Of a stretch of 64,000 nucleotides of DNA, positions 1-8,958 are shown one piece after another. Position numbers and translations under genes: made by a program. Position 1 is the stretch's first letter, and every line of letters starts with the position of its first letter. The stretch is from positions 113,505 to 177,504 of the forward strand of contig JAJTWR010000061.1 of assembly GCA_021613335.1 (NCBI GenBank), given 5' to 3'. Source of the DNA: Whitmania pigra (taxonomy: Eukaryota; Annelida; Clitellata; Hirudinida; Haemopidae). The notes under the pieces were generated by a model that saw only the letters and a program-made list of their open reading frames with translations, had not been told where the DNA came from and did no database searches.

Positions 1-409
1 CCAAGCGCAGTTATCGGCGCGCATCGCCGACGATTTGACCGTTACCTATGGGGTGCGAGCCGATAATCCAGGATTTGAAAAGCTGATCCGGGTGCTCTCT
101 TTTTTCAAGGATAAGAGCGCTCCGCCCACCGCCGGCGAGGTTTCCGCCGGCCAGGCATTGCTGGATGAAGCCTTGGCGGCGATCGATGAAACCAAAACCA
201 ATCTGACGATGGATCAGCTCACCTTGGCGGATCAGCGCAAGACCCACCAAACCACGACCAATTTGGCGAAAAATCACGAAGCTGAACTCATCCAAACCGA
301 TCAGACCGATATGGCTGCTCAAGTGAACGCGCTGAAAATCTCGATCGAAGCTTCCTACAAGCTGCTTGCGGCGCTTAGAGACATCTCGTTACTGAAATAT
401 CTGGGATAA
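1..409 (+). CDS. Flagellin/FlgL-like protein, C-terminal part (cut by window start)
   Basis: An open frame enters from the left edge (codons in phase with position 2) and stops at 407-409, so only the last 135 or so residues are seen. The end of the protein (helical, with a hydrophobic closing segment containing SLLKYL) resembles the C-terminal D0 helix of flagellins and hook-associated protein FlgL, which packs into the filament or hook-filament junction. The preceding stretch is rich in Thr, Gln, Ala and Asp with heptad-like spacing, as expected for that coiled coil. The gene could be a flagellin or FlgL; the fragment does not separate them. It lies 42 bp upstream of a dioxygenase gene on the same strand. 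Confidence 0.6.
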   Translation, partial: QAQLSARIADDLTVTYGVRADNPGFEKLIRVLSFFKDKSAPPTAGEVSAGQALLDEALAAIDETKTNLTMDQLTLADQRKTHQTTTNLAKNHEAELIQTDQTDMAAQVNALKISIEASYKLLAALRDISLLKYLG

Positions 410-451
410 GATCGCTTCGAGATCATCTGTCCAGAAAGGACGCGGCACCAA

Positions 452-1327
452 ATGACTGGTATCTATTTCAATCACGATCTGAGCGATGCAAAGCGGCGCG
501 AGCTGCTGTTTCGCGGCGAATTGCTGGTATATTCGCGCAACCGGGCGAGTGCGGCGCTATGCGAGCACGCGCAAAAAACCATCGAGGAAGCCTTTGGCGA
601 TCTCGATCCGCAACGCGCGCAATTCACCATCGACGTTCCAAAATTCATCGAGATCGTAGCGCCGCTCAAAAGCCGCTTTACCAACGATCTGCGCACCAAG
701 GAGTTGCTGCGCGATGCGCTCGAAGCCTATGGCTGCGATTTGGAGCGCACCTTTTTCGACGTCCCGCGTTTGCGCGTCGGCCCGTCGGATGGCTGGCTGT
801 CGTCCGGCGTTTCCTATGCCTACAAGGCACATCGCGACACGTGGTATTCGTCGCCCGCGGCGCAAATCAATTGGTGGTTGCCGGTGTACGATGTCACCGC
901 CGAACGCTCGATGTCGTTCTATACCGATTATTGGGACAAGCCGATCGCCAATTCCTCGGGCAGTTTCGATTATGCCGAATGGTGCAGGGTTGACCGGCAG
1001 CAGGCAATCCACCAAACCTCGGTCGATACCCGCAAGCATCCGCTGCCCACTGAAGCGGTCAATGAAACCGGCGAATTTCGCATTTGCGGAACCATGGGCG
1101 ATCTGTTGCTCTTTTCGGCGGCGCATCTGCATGCCTCATCCCCGAACAGCTCGGGTTTGACCCGCTATTCGATCGATTTTCGCACCGTCCATCTCGACGA
1201 TCTGGAGCAGGGCAAGGGGGCGCCGAATATCGACAACCAGGCCAAGGGCACAACCTTGGGCGATTTCTTTCGCGCATCGGATCTGACCAGGATCGATATT
1301 ACCCGCTTCCAAAGAGAATATGCCTGA
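452..1327 (+). CDS. 2-oxoglutarate/Fe(II)-dependent dioxygenase (phytanoyl-CoA hydroxylase-like)
   Basis: The 291-residue protein looks like a cupin-fold 2-oxoglutarate-dependent oxygenase. The iron-binding HxD is visible as AHRDTW (His127, Asp129). The distal His is in the AAHLHASSP segment (about residue 225 or 227), and the Arg that would bind 2-oxoglutarate follows in LTRYSIDFR (Arg238). The substrate is not evident. The gene sits between a flagellin-type gene and a TylF-type O-methyltransferase whose start overlaps its last 8 bases, so the two enzymes are probably translated together and may act on the same small molecule or glycan. An AGAAAGGA purine stretch about 10 bases before the ATG serves as ribosome site. 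Confidence 0.7.
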   Translation: MTGIYFNHDLSDAKRRELLFRGELLVYSRNRASAALCEHAQKTIEEAFGDLDPQRAQFTIDVPKFIEIVAPLKSRFTNDLRTKELLRDALEAYGCDLERTFFDVPRLRVGPSDGWLSSGVSYAYKAHRDTWYSSPAAQINWWLPVYDVTAERSMSFYTDYWDKPIANSSGSFDYAEWCRVDRQQAIHQTSVDTRKHPLPTEAVNETGEFRICGTMGDLLLFSAAHLHASSPNSSGLTRYSIDFRTVHLDDLEQGKGAPNIDNQAKGTTLGDFFRASDLTRIDITRFQREYA

Positions 1328-2118
1328 TATGAGCGGCGACATCTCCCCGACCATGCACGATCCGAAGACCCAATCGTCGAGCGATCTGTCGTCGCGCGCG
1401 GCTCTGGAGGCTTATTTTCACTCCAGCCCCGGCTCTGCCGTGGAAAAACTGGAAAATTTCGCCAAATACGTTCCCCGGCAGAATCTGGCGCGCTTCCTGG
1501 CGCGCTATGAGATCTTCCGCCTGATCAAGGAAATACAGGGATCGATCGTCGAATGCGGCGTTCTGTTCGGCGGCGGGTTGATGTCTTTTGCCAAATTATC
1601 GACCATCCTGGAGCCTTACAACTTCCAGCGGCGCATCGTCGGCTTCGACAGTTTCGAAGGTTTCCCTTCGATTGAGGCAGCCGATCTGCGCGGCCTGCCG
1701 GAACGCAAATCGGCCCATCTGAAACCGGGCGGATTTGCCGCCGGCGGCGCGTATGAGGATCTTCTCAAGGCGGTCGAAGCTACGATATGATATGACCCGC
1801 TTTCTTAGCCACTTTCCTAAAATCGACGTTGTGAAGGGCGATTTTGCCGTCACCGCCGCCAAATATCTGGCGGATCATCCCCATCTGGTGGTGAGCTGTC
1901 TGTATTTGGATTTCGATATTTACGCCCCCACCAAAACGGCGCTGGAACTGTTCTTTCCCCGCATCCCCAAGGGTGGAATCGTCGTGTTCGATGAGTTGAA
2001 CGAGGAAGCCTTCCCAGGCGAGACCATCGCCGTCATGGAAGCGTTGCCGCTAAAGGATCTGCGCATTCGCCGCTTCGATTTCGAGCCGCGCATTTCCTAC
2101 GCGGTCATTGGCGACTGA
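1320..2118 (+). CDS. TylF/MycF-type O-methyltransferase, frameshifted
   Basis: Two abutting frames together make about 265 residues of the TylF/macrocin O-methyltransferase family, which transfers methyl from S-adenosylmethionine to sugar hydroxyls in antibiotics and surface glycans. The first half carries the SAM-site segment VECGVLFGGG and GFDSFEGFP. The second half carries LYLDFDIYAPTKTAL and GGIVVFDE, the metal-binding acidic region typical of the family. The reading frame breaks at about 1780-1795, beside the near-repeat gatatgatatg. Either a small indel in a real gene or a sequencing error would explain this. The start at 1320 overlaps the dioxygenase stop; an ATG at 1329 is also possible. 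purB follows 9 bp after the stop. Confidence 0.65.
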
Positions 2119-2127
2119 GCTGTCTCG

Positions 2128-3426
2128 ATGATTGCGCGCTATTCCCGTCCACAGATGACCGCCATCTGGGAAGCTGAAAACAAATACCGGATCTGGCTGG
2201 AAATAGAGACGCTGGCCACGGAAAAAATGGCCGATCTGGGTGCGGTCCCGGTTGAGGCGGCGCGCGCTCTGCGTGCGCGCGGCAATTTCGACGTCGCTCG
2301 CATCGAGGCAATCGAAGCTGAAACCAAGCATGAGGTTATCGCTTTTTTGACCAGTCTTGCCGAATATGTCGGTGAAGAAGCGCGCTTTGTCCATCAGGGC
2401 ATGACCTCGTCCGACGTTCTGGATACCTGCCTGGCGGTGCAATTGACCCAAGCCGCCGACCTCCTGCTCGCCGATCTCGATGCTCTGCTCGACGCCTTGA
2501 AACGCCGCGCCCTGGAGCATAAACATACCCTCACGATCGGACGCAGCCACGGCATCCATGCCGAACCGGTGACGTTCGGCTTGAAGCTGGCCGGTTTCTA
2601 TGCCGAATTCAGCCGCAACCGCCGCCGCCTGCTCGAAGCCCGGCGCGAAATCGCCACTTGCGCCATCTCAGGCGCTGTCGGCACCTTTGCCCATCTCGAT
2701 CCCGGCATCGAGGAATATGTCGCCGCCAAGCTCGGGCTGGAGCCGGAACCGCTATCGACCCAGATCGTCCCGCGCGACCGCCACGCCGCCTTTTTTGCCG
2801 CCTTGGGCGTGATCGCCTCCTCCATCGAGCGGGTCGCGGTTGAAATTCGCCACCTGCAACGCACCGAACTGCGCGAAGCCGAGGAATATTTCAGCCATGG
2901 CCAGAAAGGCTCGTCGGCGATGCCGCATAAGCGCAACCCGGTCTTATCGGAAAATCTGACCGGCCTTGCGCGCATCGTGCGAAGCACGGTCATTCCGGCG
3001 ATGGAAAATGTTGCCCTGTGGCACGAACGTGATATCTCGCATTCCTCGGTCGAGCGGATGATCGGCCCCGACGCCACGGTTACCTTGGATTTCGCCCTGC
3101 ATCGCCTTACCGGCCTGATCGACAAGCTGGTGGTCTATCCCGAGCAAATGCGCGCCAATCTCGATGCCTCGGGCGGGCTGATCCATTCCCAGCAAGTGCT
3201 GCTGGCCCTCACCCAGGCCGGTATGAGCCGCGAACAAGCCTATCGGGCCGTGCAGCGCAACGCCATGGCCTCATGGCAGGAAGGCAAATCCTTCCGCGCT
3301 CTGCTGGCGGAAGACAGCGACATCGGCGCTTATCTCGATGCTGCCGCTCTCGATCGGCTGTTCGATCTGTCCCGGCACATTCGCCATGTCGATACGATTT
3401 TTGCCCGGGTGTTCAAGGACGCCTGA
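2128..3426 (+). CDS. purB: Adenylosuccinate lyase
   Basis: The 432-residue protein is a full-length member of the fumarase/aspartase superfamily. It cleaves SAICAR in the IMP pathway and adenylosuccinate in AMP synthesis, releasing fumarate. The superfamily signature is clear as GSSAMPHKRNP (around residue 265), which holds the mobile catalytic loop. Upstream, TSSDVLDTC and GRSHGIHAEP give the other substrate-binding and catalytic segments. The N-terminus MIARYSRPQM is typical of bacterial PurB. It is the last gene of the plus-strand run and converges on asd 38 bp away. Confidence 0.95.
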   Translation: MIARYSRPQMTAIWEAENKYRIWLEIETLATEKMADLGAVPVEAARALRARGNFDVARIEAIEAETKHEVIAFLTSLAEYVGEEARFVHQGMTSSDVLDTCLAVQLTQAADLLLADLDALLDALKRRALEHKHTLTIGRSHGIHAEPVTFGLKLAGFYAEFSRNRRRLLEARREIATCAISGAVGTFAHLDPGIEEYVAAKLGLEPEPLSTQIVPRDRHAAFFAALGVIASSIERVAVEIRHLQRTELREAEEYFSHGQKGSSAMPHKRNPVLSENLTGLARIVRSTVIPAMENVALWHERDISHSSVERMIGPDATVTLDFALHRLTGLIDKLVVYPEQMRANLDASGGLIHSQQVLLALTQAGMSREQAYRAVQRNAMASWQEGKSFRALLAEDSDIGAYLDAAALDRLFDLSRHIRHVDTIFARVFKDA

Positions 3427-3464
3427 CCGGCAGGCATCCTCTCGATCGCGCGGATCGATTCGAT

Positions 3465-4462
3465 TTACAGCGCCGCCTGGGCAATCTGCACCGCATTCAG
3501 CGCCGCACCCTTGAGCAATTGATCGCCGCAGATGAAAAAATCGAGACCATGATCGCCAAAAACAAGGCTTTGGCGAATCCGGCCGACTTCGCAATCGTGC
3601 TGACCGGTGGCGCTGATCGGCATGGGATAGCGTTTGGCTGCCGGATCGTCGATCAATTTCACCCCCGGCGCCCGGGCCAGCGCCTGACGGGCGCCGTTCG
3701 GGCTAACCGGCTGCGCCGTTTCAATCGTCACCGCTTCCGAATGGACCCGCAAGATCGGTACGCGCACCGCCGTGCAGGAAATCAGCATAGTATCGTCACC
3801 GACGATCTTGCGGGTTTCCAACGTTACCTTCATTTCCTCTTTCGTGTAGCCGTTCTCTTGAAACGAATCGATCTGCGGGATGACGTTGAAGGCAAGCGGA
3901 TGAGCGAACACCTTGTTGCCAAGCGGCTTGCCGGCCAAGGCGTTGGCGGTTTCGGCCAACAGCTCGTCCATGCCTTCGGCGCCAGCGCCGCTGGCGGCTT
4001 GATAGGTGGAAACGATCGCCCGCTTGACGCCAAACGCCTTATGCAACGGATAAAGCGCCATGACCAGAATGGCCGTGGTGCAATTGGGGTTGGCAATCAA
4101 CCTGGCGCCCTTGCCGGCAGCGCCATTGATTTCCGGGATCAGCAACGGCACCGCGCATCCAGCCGGAAGGCCGAGGAATTATCGATCACCAGGCAATGCT
4201 CAGCCAAAGCCGGGGCGTTGGCTTTGGCAAAATCACCCGATACGGCCAAAAACACCACATCGCACGCGCTCGCCGCCGTCAAACTATAAGGTGCAACCGT
4301 TTTGTCGCCAAAGGGAGTGGTCAAGGTTCGCCCGGCCGACCGTTCGGAGGCAAACAAGTGCAAAGCGCCGACGGGAAATTTCACATCCGCCAAAACCCGG
4401 ACCAGCTCCACGCCAACAGCGCCGGTAGCGCCGACGATCCCCACCTTGACTTGCGCGGCCAT
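3465..4462 (-). CDS. asd: Aspartate-semialdehyde dehydrogenase, frameshifted
   Basis: Asd reduces aspartyl phosphate to aspartate semialdehyde with NADPH, the branch point to lysine/diaminopimelate, methionine and threonine. The N-terminal frame has the nucleotide-binding motif [10 protein letters not shown] and the following DVVFLAVSG. The C-terminal frame has the catalytic cysteine in ANPNCTTA and the later ERVHS-like substrate region. The two frames meet at about 4140-4155, where a single base appears to be missing. Total length (about 332 residues) is normal. The chosen start gives [11 protein letters not shown]; the open frame upstream to 4555 has no family similarity. As asd is usually essential for cell wall synthesis, the break is more likely a sequence error than inactivation. 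Confidence 0.85.
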
Positions 4463-4573
4463 CGCTCCTTCTCCCGCCCCTTCTCCCGATAGAATATTCC
4501 CAGCAGCACCCGCCGCCGGGGGGCCATGTTTGCCAGATCGCCAAAGCCAAGGCAATCAACTTGTGCCATCCGT

Positions 4574-5551
4574 TCATGTCATCCGTGACGCTTTGCGTCG
4601 CCTGGCTACGGCATCGGCGAGCAAACAGAGAATTTCGAACATCACGGTCGCTCCAACCAGGGCCGTCATATTGCCCTGATCGAAGGGCGGCGCAACTTCC
4701 ACCACATCGCCGCCGATCAGATCCAGCCCCTGCAAACCGCGCAACATGCGCATGGCATCGTAAGTAGTATAGCCGCCAATCTCCGGCGTGCCAGTCCCAG
4801 GCGCGTAGACCGGATCGAGTCCATCGACATCGAAGCTGATATAAGTCGGGCCGCCGCCAACCACCCGGCGCGCCTCGGCAATCACCGCATCGACGCCAAG
4901 CGCGAAATATTCCTCGATGGTGACGATACGAAACCCCTGTTCGCGCGCCCAGGCCATATCGTCGATATCGTACAAACTGCCGCGAATCCCGATCTGAACG
5001 ACCCGTTCGGGATCCAGCAACCCCTCTTCCACCGCGCGGCGGAACGGCGTGCCATGGGTATAACGCTGACCGCCAAAATAACTGTCGGTGGTATCGGAGT
5101 GGGCGTCAAAATGCACCATGCCCAAACGCCGCCCACAAGCCAGCGCGCGCATGATCGGCAAGGTCATGAGATGGTCGCCGCCCGCGGCCAGCGGTATCGC
5201 TCCGGCTTGCTGAATCGCGGTGAAAAAAGCAACGATCGCCGCCATCGACGCCTGCAAATCGATCGGATTGACCGGCACATCGCCGACATCGGCAACGGCG
5301 CATAGTTCATAGGGCGCGGTCAGCGTGAAAGGATGGACGCGCCGCATCAAGCTGGAGGCATTGCGGATCTCGCGCGGACCGTGGCGAGCGCCTGCCCGAT
5401 TGGTCGTACCGCCATCCCAGGGCACGCCGACCAAGGCGATGTCCAACCGTGTCAAATCCTCGATCACCGGCAGGCGCATGAAGGTGGCCGGGCCGGCAAA
5501 GCGCGGCAGACTCATCCCGGATAACGGTTGAAAACGCTCAATCTTGCCCAT
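4574..5551 (-). CDS. speB: Agmatinase (ureohydrolase family)
   Basis: The 325-residue protein is a manganese ureohydrolase. The metal ligands are visible in order: His127 in GGDH, Asp149/His151/Asp153 in FDAHSDT, and Asp241/Asp243 in SFDVDGLDP. Agmatinase hydrolyses agmatine to putrescine and urea; arginase, guanidinopropionase and guanidinobutyrase share the fold, and the sequence does not exclude these. Putrescine would feed the homospermidine synthase at 38-39.6 kb. The gene starts 3 bp after the gltX stop and is probably cotranscribed with it. asd lies 111 bp downstream. Confidence 0.85.
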   Translation of the reverse strand: MGKIERFQPLSGMSLPRFAGPATFMRLPVIEDLTRLDIALVGVPWDGGTTNRAGARHGPREIRNASSLMRRVHPFTLTAPYELCAVADVGDVPVNPIDLQASMAAIVAFFTAIQQAGAIPLAAGGDHLMTLPIMRALACGRRLGMVHFDAHSDTTDSYFGGQRYTHGTPFRRAVEEGLLDPERVVQIGIRGSLYDIDDMAWAREQGFRIVTIEEYFALGVDAVIAEARRVVGGGPTYISFDVDGLDPVYAPGTGTPEIGGYTTYDAMRMLRGLQGLDLIGGDVVEVAPPFDQGNMTALVGATVMFEILCLLADAVARRRKASRMT

Positions 5552-5554
5552 GGC

Positions 5555-6961
5555 TCATCCTCTCGTCAGTGCGTCATCCAGCCGGCCAAGGCTTTCCTCT
5601 CGTCCCAAGACCGTCATGACATCGGCCATGGCAGGTGAATTGGTCCGCCCGGTCAAAGCCGCGCGCAAAGGCTGGCTCACGGCGGGAAATTTTATCCCCG
5701 CCTGCGCCACCAGCCCTTCGATCGCCCGCTCCACAGCCGGCCGGTCCCAATTGTCAACATGTTCCAGCCTGGCGCGCAATTGCGCCAGCAGCAGGCGCGC
5801 TGGCTCGGTCAGCAAGGCGGCGGCCGCCGCTTCTTGCGGAATCGGTCGCGGGTGAAAGAAAAAAGCCGCGGTCTCGGCCAAATGCGGCAGGGTTTTAGCG
5901 CGCTCCTTCAACCCTGGCATAGCCATCGCCAAGCGCGCGGTTTCGCTTGGCGTCAAATTTCGCCCGATGAGCGGCGCCAGGAACGGCGCGGTCAAAGCAG
6001 CCAAACGCATATCGTCCGCCCGCTTGATGGCGGTGAAATTGGCATGAATGGCGGCTTCCCGGTCGAAACGCGCCGGAGCGCGGCTGATCTGCGCCAAGTC
6101 GAAGCGTTCTGCCGCCCGGTCGAGACTCAAAAAACCATCGATGCCGGATGCCCAGCCCAGGCGCAACAGATAATCGTTGACCGCTTCCGGCAAGAAACCC
6201 TGATCCCGATACCAATCGACGCCAACCGCCCCGTGGCGTTTGGACAATTTGCCGCCGTCAGCGCCATGAATCAACGGAATATGCCCATGATACGGTCGCG
6301 GCCACCCCATGGCATCGTAGATTTGCACCTGGCGGGCGGTGTTGGTCAGATGGTCATTGCCGCGAATCACATGGGTAACGCCCAGATCACGGTCGTCAAC
6401 CACGGTTGACAGCATATAGGTTGGGCTGCCATCGGCACGCAGCAGAATAAAATCATCCAAATCAGCATTATTGAACGTTACATCGCCGACCACCCGATCG
6501 TGAATAACCGTCTGACCGCTCTGGGGCGCTTTCAAGCGAATAACCGGCGGCTGGTCCGCCGGAACTGCCGCTAGACGGCGATCGCGCCAAAGCCCGTTAT
6601 ATCGCGGCGGCTTGCCGGCTTTGGCCGCCTGTCGACGCATCTGCTCCAACTCCGCCTGGCTGGCCCAACAGCGATACGCCTTGCCCTCGTCCAGCAATTG
6701 CCGGGCAATTTCCCCATGGCGGGCCAGGCGCCGATGCTGATAGACAACCTCGCCATCCCAAGCGATGGCTAACCAACGCAGCCCGTCCAAAATGGCGTCA
6801 ACCGCCGCCTGGGTCGAACGTTCACGGTCGGTATCGTCGATGCGCAGCAAAAAACGGCCGCCATGCTTGCGGGCAAACAACAGATTGAAAAGAGCGGTGC
6901 GCACCCCGCCGATATGCAGTAAACCGGTCGGCGATGGCGCAAAACGGGTAACGACAGACAT
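5555..6961 (-). CDS. gltX: Glutamyl-tRNA synthetase
   Basis: This class I aminoacyl-tRNA synthetase (about 468 residues) charges tRNA-Glu, and in organisms lacking GlnRS also tRNA-Gln. The HIGH-type ATP motif is FAPSPTGLLHIGG near the N-terminus, and the KMSKS-type motif is GKLSKRHGA near residue 240. The alphaproteobacterial DDRDLGVTHVIRGNDH segment is present. The start at 6961 yields MSVVTRFAPSP, placing the motif at the usual distance; an in-frame ATG at 6982 would add seven residues. It is followed by speB after 3 bp. Confidence 0.95.
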   Translation of the reverse strand: MSVVTRFAPSPTGLLHIGGVRTALFNLLFARKHGGRFLLRIDDTDRERSTQAAVDAILDGLRWLAIAWDGEVVYQHRRLARHGEIARQLLDEGKAYRCWASQAELEQMRRQAAKAGKPPRYNGLWRDRRLAAVPADQPPVIRLKAPQSGQTVIHDRVVGDVTFNNADLDDFILLRADGSPTYMLSTVVDDRDLGVTHVIRGNDHLTNTARQVQIYDAMGWPRPYHGHIPLIHGADGGKLSKRHGAVGVDWYRDQGFLPEAVNDYLLRLGWASGIDGFLSLDRAAERFDLAQISRAPARFDREAAIHANFTAIKRADDMRLAALTAPFLAPLIGRNLTPSETARLAMAMPGLKERAKTLPHLAETAAFFFHPRPIPQEAAAAALLTEPARLLLAQLRARLEHVDNWDRPAVERAIEGLVAQAGIKFPAVSQPLRAALTGRTNSPAMADVMTVLGREESLGRLDDALTRG

Positions 6962-7033
6962 GGCGGCTTCAGCCCCCGGCAAAAATTGACAACTCCGCCC
7001 GATCGGAGCCGCCCTGGCACAGATGCAAGCTTC

Positions 7034-7870
7034 TTATGCGAACAGGCGTCCCTTGCGCAAGCGTCGAGCGCTCCAAATCAGCGTCTGATGGATGATTTTA
7101 CCGCTTACCGCCACCGCGGCAATCACGCCTAGGCGCACGTTCGTCACCTGCGCCACCGCCCGCCCCGTCTGCCAGACCAGTTGCCCCAAGCTCACGATCG
7201 ACAGCCAGCCGCCGCCGCCGCCGCGCCCCTTGGCAAAAAACCAGCGCGGACGAAAACGATAGGTGAACGACACCCCCGGAACATGGCGAAAATGCCCGAC
7301 AGCCGCCCCCGCCATCATCACCGGCAGATCAGGCCACCAGGAAATATCCGCCATCGGAATGCGCCGCAGTACATTGCCGCGCCATAATCCATAAAAGTGG
7401 TAGCATTGACCGCGCGCGGTCAAGCGCAAGCGTCGCGCCGGCGTCAGGGTGCCGGTCTGAAAGCGGTTGGGCGGCCGATGCTGGCCGCTTTCGGCAATTT
7501 CCAGAACATCGCCAAACGTCAACACCACGCTGTCATCCTCAATCAGCGGCGGCAACAGTTTTTCGATGAAATCCAACGCTCTGATATCGTCATGAGCGGC
7601 AAACATGACGTAATGGCCGCGGGTGGCGGCCAAAGCGGCTTGGAAATTCGCCATCATCGAGATCGGCAGCGGTTGGCTTATCACCTGCAAACGCGGCTCC
7701 ATCCTTTGCCAGCGGGCCAGAGTGGCGGCGGTCTCATCGTTCGAGGCATTGTCAGAGACGACGATTTCCAGATCGGGAAAAGTTTGGGCCGACAAGGAGG
7801 CTAGCGCCGCATCCAACTCATCGCCGCCGTTGCGCACCGGCAAAGCAATGCTAACCAGCGGCCCGCTCAT
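7034..7870 (-). CDS. Family 2 glycosyltransferase
   Basis: The protein of about 278 residues begins with VSIALPVRNGGDELDAAL and continues with the nucleotide-sugar site VVSDNASNDET, the classic GT-A fold of family 2. The acidic metal-binding pair is in AAHDDIRAL. The C-terminal part is less conserved and rich in Arg and hydrophobic residues, perhaps membrane associated. Its ATG overlaps the stop of the upstream glycosyltransferase (ATGA), so the pair is translationally coupled. With asnB upstream, it probably belongs to a surface glycan pathway. Donor and acceptor are unknown. Confidence 0.8.
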   Translation of the reverse strand: MSGPLVSIALPVRNGGDELDAALASLSAQTFPDLEIVVSDNASNDETAATLARWQRMEPRLQVISQPLPISMMANFQAALAATRGHYVMFAAHDDIRALDFIEKLLPPLIEDDSVVLTFGDVLEIAESGQHRPPNRFQTGTLTPARRLRLTARGQCYHFYGLWRGNVLRRIPMADISWWPDLPVMMAGAAVGHFRHVPGVSFTYRFRPRWFFAKGRGGGGGWLSIVSLGQLVWQTGRAVAQVTNVRLGVIAAVAVSGKIIHQTLIWSARRLRKGRLFA

Positions 7871-8958
7871 GCCAAAAGCTCGCTCCACGCCCGCTCGAAC
7901 GCGGCAACGGTTCGATCCAGCCGGTAATGCGTCAACACATGGCCGCGCAATCGTTCAGGCGTCGGCGGGGCGTTCAACAACCCCATCAGGGCCGCCGCCA
8001 GAGCCGCCGGATCGCCAGGCGGCGCCACCGGCCCCAACCCGGCTAGAATGCGCGCGGCATCGCCGGTATCGGTTGCCGCACAAGGGATGCCGCAGGCCAT
8101 CGCTTCGATCAGCACGTTGGGAAACCCCTCTCCAAAGGCTGAAGCCACCACCAACCCATCCAACGCCGCCATCAGATCGGGCACATCCTGCCGCTCGCCC
8201 AGGCAGTGCACCCGACCGGCTAATCCAGCCGGTATTGGCAAAACCTCCCGCGTCACGCCGCGCCCGGCAAGCGCCCAATGAATCGACGAACTCATCCGCG
8301 CCGCCGCCGCCAGCAACCCGGCATGATCCTTCATTGGATCGAACCGCGCCACCATGCCGAGGAGCGGCGCCTCGTCCCCTATCGCCAGCTCGGCGCGGAT
8401 GCGCGCCCGCGCCGCTGGATTGGGTTGGAACCGGTCGGTGTCGACGCCGTTTGGAACGACCAAAACCCGCTTCGGCCGCCAGCCGCACGCCCGATGGGCT
8501 GCCAGTCCAGCGACCGAATTGCTGATCACCAGATCCGGTCGGTCAGACCAGGCGGCCAATCGCCGCACGATCCAGCGGGTCGTGACCGCATAGCGGGCCA
8601 AATCCATATCGGAACAGCGCAATCCCCAGACCAGTTTCGGTCGACCGATCCAGGGGGCGGCCAAAGCAGCGAGCCAGTCGGCATGATAAAGCCAGCTTTG
8701 CACCAAGGCCGGGCGCAAATGGCGCAAGATGCGGAACAGGCGCAATAATTTCACCGGATTGGGCCAGCGCGGGTCCAACTGGATCAGATGCACCGGCACG
8801 CCGGCAGCCTGGATGCGCTTTGCCGGCTCCCCGCCGGCGCCAAGAGCGATGACGCAATGAGCAAAACGCGCCTCTTGCCGCCCCGCCATCAGCCGGGCCA
8901 GCATGGTTTCAGCGCCGCCGGTGACAAGGCTGGTGATCAGATGAACGATCCGCGTCAC
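7867..8958 (-). CDS. Family 4 (GT-B) glycosyltransferase
   Basis: This retaining glycosyltransferase has about 363 residues. The N-terminal donor loop is HLITSLVTGGAETM. The C-terminal half has the GT4 pattern VVPNGVDTDRF, AFGEGFPNVLIEAM and ATDTGDAARI, including the EX7E-type motif that binds the nucleotide sugar. The GTG start at 8958 was chosen because it overlaps the asnB stop as GTGA and puts the GGAE loop at the usual distance. A longer open frame to 9132 only reads back into asnB antiphase. Coupled at its 3-prime end to the family 2 enzyme. Confidence 0.85.
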   Translation of the reverse strand: MTRIVHLITSLVTGGAETMLARLMAGRQEARFAHCVIALGAGGEPAKRIQAAGVPVHLIQLDPRWPNPVKLLRLFRILRHLRPALVQSWLYHADWLAALAAPWIGRPKLVWGLRCSDMDLARYAVTTRWIVRRLAAWSDRPDLVISNSVAGLAAHRACGWRPKRVLVVPNGVDTDRFQPNPAARARIRAELAIGDEAPLLGMVARFDPMKDHAGLLAAAARMSSSIHWALAGRGVTREVLPIPAGLAGRVHCLGERQDVPDLMAALDGLVVASAFGEGFPNVLIEAMACGIPCAATDTGDAARILAGLGPVAPPGDPAALAAALMGLLNAPPTPERLRGHVLTHYRLDRTVAAFERAWSELLA

